This document shows, in pieces, positions 1-3,675 of a DNA stretch of 6,343 nucleotides (position 1 is the first letter of the stretch; every line of letters begins with the position of its first letter). A program made the translations under genes and the position numbers. Under the pieces are notes generated by a model. It was not told where the DNA came from. It saw only the letters and a list, made by a program, of their open reading frames with translations, and did no database searches. Location: assembly GCA_030655715.1 (NCBI GenBank), contig JAUSPR010000286.1, positions 1 through 6,343 of the forward strand. The letters are read 5' to 3'. The stretch comes from Thermoplasmata archaeon (lineage in GTDB: Archaea; Thermoplasmatota; Thermoplasmata; SG8-5).

Positions 1-503
1 TCAAGACCGTTCTTCTGCCATTCAGGGGGCGTATAATCTATTGTGGAATTATCCGTTCGAATAATATTCAATTCGGCGGCGGCATAAAGAAATCCATTCA
101 AACAAGATATCAAATGGCAAAAAGCAGGTTCGGCATCATACAATCCCTGGAAGCTCCGATTTCCGAAATGAAAGAATCTGATGAAGACCTGATGAAGTTC
201 TATGTCAAGAACGAGGCCAACAGGATGGAATACTCTGATGAGATATATCAACTCCTGAAAGAGAAACCATCTCTTTGGAATGTTTATTATCAGGAGATCG
301 GCAGGTCGAATGCAAGAAAAGCATCAAGGCGATTTTCCGAGATAGGCATAATAAGAACAGGATGGTTTGCAATATTTGAAGATGTCATTGTGGCTTCCGG
401 GCAAAGCGAGGAAGAGACCAGAGCGCAAGTAGAAAGAATACTTCCAAAGGAGAAGAGGGATTATGCTTACATATTCAAGTATGTGGAAAAGAAGAAAAAA
501 TAG
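1..503 (+). CDS. 3' end of an unrecognised protein gene (5' truncated by window edge)
   Basis: I do not recognise this protein. The frame beginning at base 3 is open from the window edge to the TAG at 501-503, giving 166 visible residues. The first ATG is at 114, but there is no Shine-Dalgarno site before it. The 37 codons upstream read like real protein (GRIIYCG, then FGGGIKKS, running straight into the AKSRFGII that follows the ATG), so I infer that the gene starts outside the window and Met38 of the visible part is internal. The rest is a soluble, charged, mostly helical-looking chain with a strand-like stretch (GWFAIFEDVIVASG) and a very basic end (YVEKKKK). No catalytic motif, membrane segment or signal is visible. 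It ends 26 bases before the hsdS stub and probably shares its transcript. An accessory role in the R-M locus is only a guess from position. Confidence 0.7.
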   Translation, partial: KTVLLPFRGRIIYCGIIRSNNIQFGGGIKKSIQTRYQMAKSRFGIIQSLEAPISEMKESDEDLMKFYVKNEANRMEYSDEIYQLLKEKPSLWNVYYQEIGRSNARKASRRFSEIGIIRTGWFAIFEDVIVASGQSEEETRAQVERILPKEKRDYAYIFKYVEKKKK

Positions 504-513
504 AAGAGTAAAA

Positions 514-519
514 GAGGAG
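514..519 (+). promoter_or_regulatory. Shine-Dalgarno site of the hsdS stub
   Basis: GAGGAG lies 10 bases before the ATG at 530. The quality of the site suggests the stub start was, and may still be, a working hsdS initiation site. No clear promoter is visible in the 26 bases between the first gene and the stub. Confidence 0.5.
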
Positions 520-544
520 ATAATCAAAGATGTCCGAAGAACTA

Positions 545-586
545 CCAGACGGCTGCAAAATGACCGAACTCGGCCCACTGCCGGAG
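545..586 (+). repeat. Direct repeat, left copy (hsdS 5' end)
   Basis: These 42 bases match 1743-1784 at 39 positions by direct comparison. The differences are at bases 554, 583 and 586. Both copies sit at the same codon phase and the same codon number (6 to 19) of an hsdS start, and together they flank the DUF1016 gene. Confidence 0.9.
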
Positions 587-589
587 GTG
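583..589 (+). promoter_or_regulatory. Shine-Dalgarno site of the DUF1016 gene
   Basis: GGAGGTG lies 9 bases before the ATG at 599 and fixes that start. It is built from the last codons of the hsdS stub: two of the three differences between the repeat copies (583 and 586) fall here. The other copy reads AGAAAAT at the same place and would not serve as a ribosome site. Confidence 0.7.
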
Positions 590-598
590 GGGTAGTAA

Positions 599-1735
599 AT
601 GACTGATGAAAACTTAACAAAGCAGGAGTACATTCATTTCCTGGAAGAGTTGAAGGCACGCATACGAACCGCCAGGGCAAAAGCGGTCTTATCGGTCAGC
701 AGGGAGTTAATATCTCTCTACTGGGACATAGGTAAACGCATAGTCGAGAAGCAGAAAGAGACCGGTTGGGGGAAAGGCGTGGTCGAGCAACTGTCCGCAG
801 ACATCGGGCATGAGTTCCCGGATGTGAAGGGATTCTCTGCAAGCAATATATGGCGCATGCGAGCATTCTATCTGGTATACAGTGGGGGCAATGAAAAACT
901 CGCACGGGCCGCGCGAGAAAATGAGAAGTCGGAAGAAATCGCACAGGTTGTGCGAGAATTGGAATATGGCATTATGCCGGAGATTCTGGCAAGTATTCCG
1001 TGGGGACATAATCTGGTGCTGGTGGAAAAGGTGAAAGATGCAGACAAACGCCTGTGGTATGTCCATCAGACTGCAATCAATGGATGGAGTCGCAATGTTC
1101 TGGTACACCAGATAGAAACTGGGCTTTATGAAAGACAGGCGGATTCTGTAAAAATAACCAATTTTTCGGATACGCTACCGTCGCCCCAGTCTGAATTGAT
1201 GGAGCAGGCGATTAAGGACCCGTACATATTTGACTTCATAAGCCTCCGGGACGATGCAAGGGAAAGGGACCTGGAAAGGGCATTGCTTGACAGGATACGG
1301 AATTTTCTTCTCGAACTGGGGACCGGGTTTGCTTTCATGGGGAGCCAGTATCATCTTGTGGTTGCGGAGCAGGACTATTATATCGATCTTCTGTTCTATC
1401 ATCACGGTCTGAGATGCCTTGTGGCCATAGACCTCAAGATGGGGGAGTTCATACCCGAGCATGCGGGCAAGATGAATTTCTACCTATCGGCTCTGGATGA
1501 CATGGTAAAGCACCCGGACGACCAGCCGGCCGTGGGCCTCATACTCTGCAAGGGTAAAAATGGCATAATAGCAGAGTACTCGCTGAGGAACCTGAACAGG
1601 CCCATGGGTGTTTCGGAATACAGGCTCACGCCCAAACTCCCTGGAAATCTTAAAGGCGGATTGCCGAGCCCCGAGGTACTGGCCGAATTCCTGGAAGGCG
1701 AGGCCGCAGGCAGGGAGGTGCTGGAGGATGAATGA
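599..1735 (+). CDS. DUF1016/YhcG-family PD-(D/E)XK nuclease-like protein
   Basis: A complete 378-residue protein of normal family length. The N-terminal DUF1016_N part (about residues 8-100) shows the typical ELISLYWDIGKRI, GWGKGVVEQLSADI and GFSASNIWRMR blocks. The IPWGHN signature follows at about 133-138. The C-terminal part (about 200-350) is a PD-(D/E)XK nuclease fold with D263 in YYIDLLFYH, D278-x-K280 in VAIDLK, and then GEFIPEHAGKMNFYL. As far as I recall the family usually has E where this protein has D278, a conservative change. Family members often lie beside type I R-M genes and are predicted to be DNA or RNA nucleases; I know of no settled substrate. The gene starts 3 bases after the hsdS stub and overlaps hsdS by 8 bases, inside a pair of hsdS-derived repeats. 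An active nuclease is likely from the motif residues, but its role beside the R-M enzyme is inference. Confidence 0.93.
   Translation: MTDENLTKQEYIHFLEELKARIRTARAKAVLSVSRELISLYWDIGKRIVEKQKETGWGKGVVEQLSADIGHEFPDVKGFSASNIWRMRAFYLVYSGGNEKLARAARENEKSEEIAQVVRELEYGIMPEILASIPWGHNLVLVEKVKDADKRLWYVHQTAINGWSRNVLVHQIETGLYERQADSVKITNFSDTLPSPQSELMEQAIKDPYIFDFISLRDDARERDLERALLDRIRNFLLELGTGFAFMGSQYHLVVAEQDYYIDLLFYHHGLRCLVAIDLKMGEFIPEHAGKMNFYLSALDDMVKHPDDQPAVGLILCKGKNGIIAEYSLRNLNRPMGVSEYRLTPKLPGNLKGGLPSPEVLAEFLEGEAAGREVLEDE
900..955 (+). repeat. Two related palindromic units 39 bases apart inside the DUF1016 gene
   Basis: The second unit (939-955) is a perfect inverted repeat, TCGCAC-aggtt-GTGCGA. The first (900-916) is the same design with one stem mismatch, TCGCAC-gggcc-GCGCGA. 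The spacing of exactly 13 codons keeps frame and gives similar peptides, LARAARE and IAQVVRE, in the linker between the two protein domains. It may only reflect a duplicated helical linker. Confidence 0.45.
1714..1720 (+). promoter_or_regulatory. Shine-Dalgarno site of hsdS
   Basis: GGAGGTG lies 7 bases before the ATG at 1728, inside the end of the DUF1016 gene. It supports 1728 over the in-frame ATG codons at 1608 and 1740. Confidence 0.65.
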
Positions 1736-3035
1736 GGTCATGCCAGACGGCTTCAAAATGACCGAACTCGGCCCACTGCCAGAAAATTGGAAAGTGACGA
1801 AACTACAGGATTATGTAATAAAAACAAAACAAAAAGATATGCGAAAAGCGTCTGAGAAATTCAAGTATATCGATGTTTCTGGCATCGATAGAGAGAGTCT
1901 TAGAATTATTTCATCAACCATCTATCAGGGTAAAGAAGCCCCAAGTAGAGCGAGAAAAATAGTTAAAGAAAACGATGTAATTGTAGCAACAGTTCGCCCC
2001 ACATTAAAACGGATTGCATTAATTCCAAAAGAGTATGATAATCAAGTTTGTTCAACAGCGTTTTGTGTTTTAAGGGGGAATGATGGACTCTCAAATCAGT
2101 TTATTTATTATGCTGTTCAAAGAGATTCCTTTATCGATGAATTGGGTAAAATTCAGAGAGGCGCAAGTTATCCAGCGGTAACAGATTCGGATGTAAAAAA
2201 TCAAAAAATCCCCCACCCCCCTCTCCCCGAGCAGAAGCGAATCGCCGCCGTGCTCTCCACTGTCCAGTCTGCCAGAGAAAAGACCGGGGCTGTCGTCCAA
2301 TCCACCCGCGAGCTAAAAAAATCCATGATGAAGCACCTGTTCACCTACGGGCCAGTGCCCTTGGAGGAAGCGGAGAATGTGCCCCTGAAGGAGACGGAAA
2401 TCGGGATGGTGCCTGAGGGGTGGGATGTGGTGAAGCTGGGGGAAGTTGTTGAATTTAGTAAAAAACCAAGGGAGGTAATCATAAAAGAACAAGATAAATT
2501 ACCATTCATATCAATGGACATGGTATCGGAGACCAATCAATTAGTTAAAGGTTGGGAGATGAAACAATATTCACAAATTACAAGCGGAACATTCGTTTTC
2601 AAAGACGATGTAGCAATAGCAAAAATAACACCATGCTTTGAAAATGGAAAGCAAGCCATTTTATCAAACCTACCAACGGACATTGCCTACATGACAACCG
2701 AAGTTTGGGCATTTCATCCAAATCAAGATAAAGAAATAACATCCGAACATATTTTCAGTTATCTTAGACTTCCGGGGGTAAGAAATGCTATTGCATCAAA
2801 AATGGAAGGTGCAACAGGCAGACAAAGAATTCCAAAGTCGGTAATTTCATCTGTTCAAATCCCCCTCCCTCCTCTCCCCGAACAACAGCACATCGCCGCT
2901 GTGCTCTCATCAATTGACGACAAAATACAGGCCGAGGAGGGGAAAAAAAATGCCCAAAACGACCTTTTCAAAACGCTTCTGAACGATTTGATGACTGCGA
3001 AGATCAGAGTCAATGGATTGAACATCGAGGTGTGA
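1728..3035 (+). CDS. hsdS: Type I restriction-modification specificity subunit HsdS
   Basis: A complete 435-residue DNA-recognition subunit. It would join HsdM to form the methyltransferase and HsdR to form the restriction enzyme, and it reads a bipartite DNA site. It has two target-recognition domains (about residues 20-165 and 232-380). Each opens with a matching block (LGPLPENWKVTKL at 14-26, IGMVPEGWDVVKL at 225-237). Each is followed by a helical conserved region starting PPLPEQKRIAAVLS (from 164) or PPLPEQQHIAAVLS (from 381). This two-fold repeat is the hallmark of the family. I chose ATG 1728 for its GGAGGTG site and because MNEVMPDG matches the stub's start. It overlaps the DUF1016 gene by 8 bases. 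The constant parts are GC-rich and the recognition domains AT-rich, pointing to domain exchange. The two domains differ, so the target should be asymmetric; the sequence recognised cannot be read from here. Confidence 0.96.
   Translation: MNEVMPDGFKMTELGPLPENWKVTKLQDYVIKTKQKDMRKASEKFKYIDVSGIDRESLRIISSTIYQGKEAPSRARKIVKENDVIVATVRPTLKRIALIPKEYDNQVCSTAFCVLRGNDGLSNQFIYYAVQRDSFIDELGKIQRGASYPAVTDSDVKNQKIPHPPLPEQKRIAAVLSTVQSAREKTGAVVQSTRELKKSMMKHLFTYGPVPLEEAENVPLKETEIGMVPEGWDVVKLGEVVEFSKKPREVIIKEQDKLPFISMDMVSETNQLVKGWEMKQYSQITSGTFVFKDDVAIAKITPCFENGKQAILSNLPTDIAYMTTEVWAFHPNQDKEITSEHIFSYLRLPGVRNAIASKMEGATGRQRIPKSVISSVQIPLPPLPEQQHIAAVLSSIDDKIQAEEGKKNAQNDLFKTLLNDLMTAKIRVNGLNIEV
1743..1784 (+). repeat. 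Direct repeat, right copy (hsdS 5' end)
   Basis: This is the partner of 545-586, with 39 of 42 bases the same. It covers codons 6-19 of the complete hsdS. The distance between copies is 1198 bases, which contains the whole DUF1016 gene. Confidence 0.9.
2217..2258 (+). repeat. hsdS internal repeat, central conserved region copy
   Basis: These bases encode PPLPEQKRIAAVLS and match 2868-2909 at 34 of 42 positions. They form the GC-rich boundary after the first recognition domain and are a plausible crossover point for swapping domains. Confidence 0.75.
2868..2909 (+). repeat. hsdS internal repeat, distal conserved region copy
   Basis: These bases encode PPLPEQQHIAAVLS, the second copy of the block at 2217-2258, directly after the second recognition domain. 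Confidence 0.75.
3027..3032 (+). promoter_or_regulatory. Shine-Dalgarno site of the antitoxin gene
   Basis: GAGGTG at the very end of hsdS lies 6 bases before the ATG at 3039. This supports translation of the antitoxin straight after hsdS. Confidence 0.6.
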
Positions 3036-3038
3036 TAT

Positions 3039-3329
3039 ATGGATGTGAAAAAAGTGTTGAAAGAACATGAACAGGAACTCAAGGCCAGATTTGGTGTTAA
3101 AAGAATGGGGTTATTTGGTTCTTGCGCCAGAGGTGAGCAGACAGCAACGAGCGATGTAGATATGGTTGTCGAATTTGAAACGTCGAGCTTTGATAACTTC
3201 ATGGACCTGACATTCTATCTGGAGGAGCTGTTCGGAAGAAAGGTCGATATTTTAACTCCTGCCGGCATAAAAAGCATAAGGTTCAAAGAGGTCGCTGAGA
3301 ACATAACGAGGAGTGTTGTCTATGTCTAA
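3039..3329 (+). CDS. mntA: MntA-type nucleotidyltransferase antitoxin
   Basis: A 96-residue minimal nucleotidyltransferase. The core reads GLFGSCARGE (G27-S28), then SDVDMVVEF with metal-binding D39 and D41, and a third carboxylate D70 in KVDILTP. This GS-x(10)-DxD pattern with all three acidic residues present indicates an active enzyme. Studied MntA proteins transfer AMP groups from ATP onto a tyrosine of the partner HepT toxin and so silence it. Here the partner gene overlaps the end by 8 bases, and the antitoxin-then-toxin order is the usual one. The gene begins 3 bases after hsdS with its own ribosome site. No DNA-binding domain is visible, so control is likely by modification of the toxin rather than by promoter binding (inference). 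Confidence 0.93.
   Translation: MDVKKVLKEHEQELKARFGVKRMGLFGSCARGEQTATSDVDMVVEFETSSFDNFMDLTFYLEELFGRKVDILTPAGIKSIRFKEVAENITRSVVYV
3308..3313 (+). promoter_or_regulatory. Shine-Dalgarno site deciding the hepT start
   Basis: GAGGAG lies 8 bases before ATG 3322. The alternative GTG start at 3313 would use the last base of this site itself and have no site of its own, so ATG 3322 is preferred. Confidence 0.7.
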
Positions 3330-3675
3330 AAGAGGAGACATTGAATTTCTTAAGGATGTTGATGAAGCCATCAAGAGAATTATGGATTATACGTATGGAA
3401 TTGATTATGAGGATATTTTGGAGGACACAAAAACCCAGGATGCGGTACTTCGCAATATGGAGATAATCGGTGAGGCTGTTAAAAACACATCATCCGACTT
3501 TAAACAAAAACATAAAAAAATCGAATGGAAAAAGATAGCTGGAATGAGGGACAAGGTCATCCATTTCTATTTTGGTGTTAACTGGGATATCGTGTGGGAT
3601 GTTGTAAATAATAAGCTCCCTATTTTGGGGGAGGAGATAATGAAATTGTTGGAAGAAGAGGTTGGAGGCTCATAA
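3322..3675 (+). CDS. hepT: HepT-type HEPN ribonuclease toxin
   Basis: A 117-residue all-helical HEPN protein of normal length for the family (older name DUF86). The active-site motif R-x4-H-x-Y is intact as MRDKVIHFYF, with R76, H81 and Y83. R and H are the RNase residues, and the tyrosine is the one modified by MntA in studied pairs. The conserved block AVLRNMEIIGEAVKN (41-55) is also typical. The toxin would cleave cellular RNA when not silenced. Dimer formation is expected from the family. The start at ATG 3322 overlaps mntA by 8 bases (ATGTCTAA), so toxin synthesis is coupled to antitoxin synthesis. Its stop overlaps the hsdR start by one base (TAATG). Nothing suggests inactivation. Confidence 0.94.
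   Translation: MSKRGDIEFLKDVDEAIKRIMDYTYGIDYEDILEDTKTQDAVLRNMEIIGEAVKNTSSDFKQKHKKIEWKKIAGMRDKVIHFYFGVNWDIVWDVVNNKLPILGEEIMKLLEEEVGGS
3664..3668 (+). promoter_or_regulatory. Shine-Dalgarno site of hsdR
   Basis: GGAGG within the last codons of hepT lies 6 bases before ATG 3675. Together with the TAATG stop/start overlap it ties hsdR translation to hepT. Confidence 0.65.

Larger units (their letters stand above)
530..595 (+). pseudogene. hsdS 5'-end remnant (21 codons)
   Basis: This short frame begins ATG at 530 and stops at TAG 593-595. Codons 6-19 read PDG(C)KMTELGPLPE, almost the same as codons 6-19 of the complete hsdS downstream, PDG(F)KMTELGPLPE, and the five residues before them are also alike (MSEEL against MNEVM). 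After Glu19 the match ends, and Val-Gly-stop follows. It is therefore the start of a specificity-subunit gene whose body is missing. It has its own good ribosome site. Its stop is followed by a second stop (TAA, 596-598) and then directly by the ATG of the DUF1016 gene, so translating the stub could couple to that gene. Whether the peptide has a role is unknown. I read it as a leftover of recombination or gene replacement. Confidence 0.8.

Noticed and set aside
504..529. Possible promoter for the stub and the genes downstream
   Set aside because: The 26 bases are purine-rich with a ribosome site but contain no convincing bacterial -35/-10 pair or archaeal TATA/BRE element.
1608..1727. hsdS frame extends upstream to an ATG at 1608, which would add 40 residues
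   Set aside because: It would overlap the DUF1016 gene by 128 bases, the added residues do not look like an HsdS start, and ATG 1728 has a GGAGGTG site and matches the stub's start.
2943..2950. Run of eight A after four G in hsdS, a possible slippage or phase-variation tract
   Set aside because: It encodes a normal Lys-Lys-Asn in the conserved C-terminal helix in the right frame. A tract of eight in an A-rich gene is not unusual, and there is no sign of designed frame switching.
2950..2982. Small internal frame (ATG after GAGGAGGGG) inside the end of hsdS
   Set aside because: It has only 10 codons before a stop and no reason to be a gene.
3313..3321. GTG start for hepT three codons upstream
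   Set aside because: The GTG overlaps the Shine-Dalgarno site that serves ATG 3322 and has none of its own; the family motif begins after the ATG.
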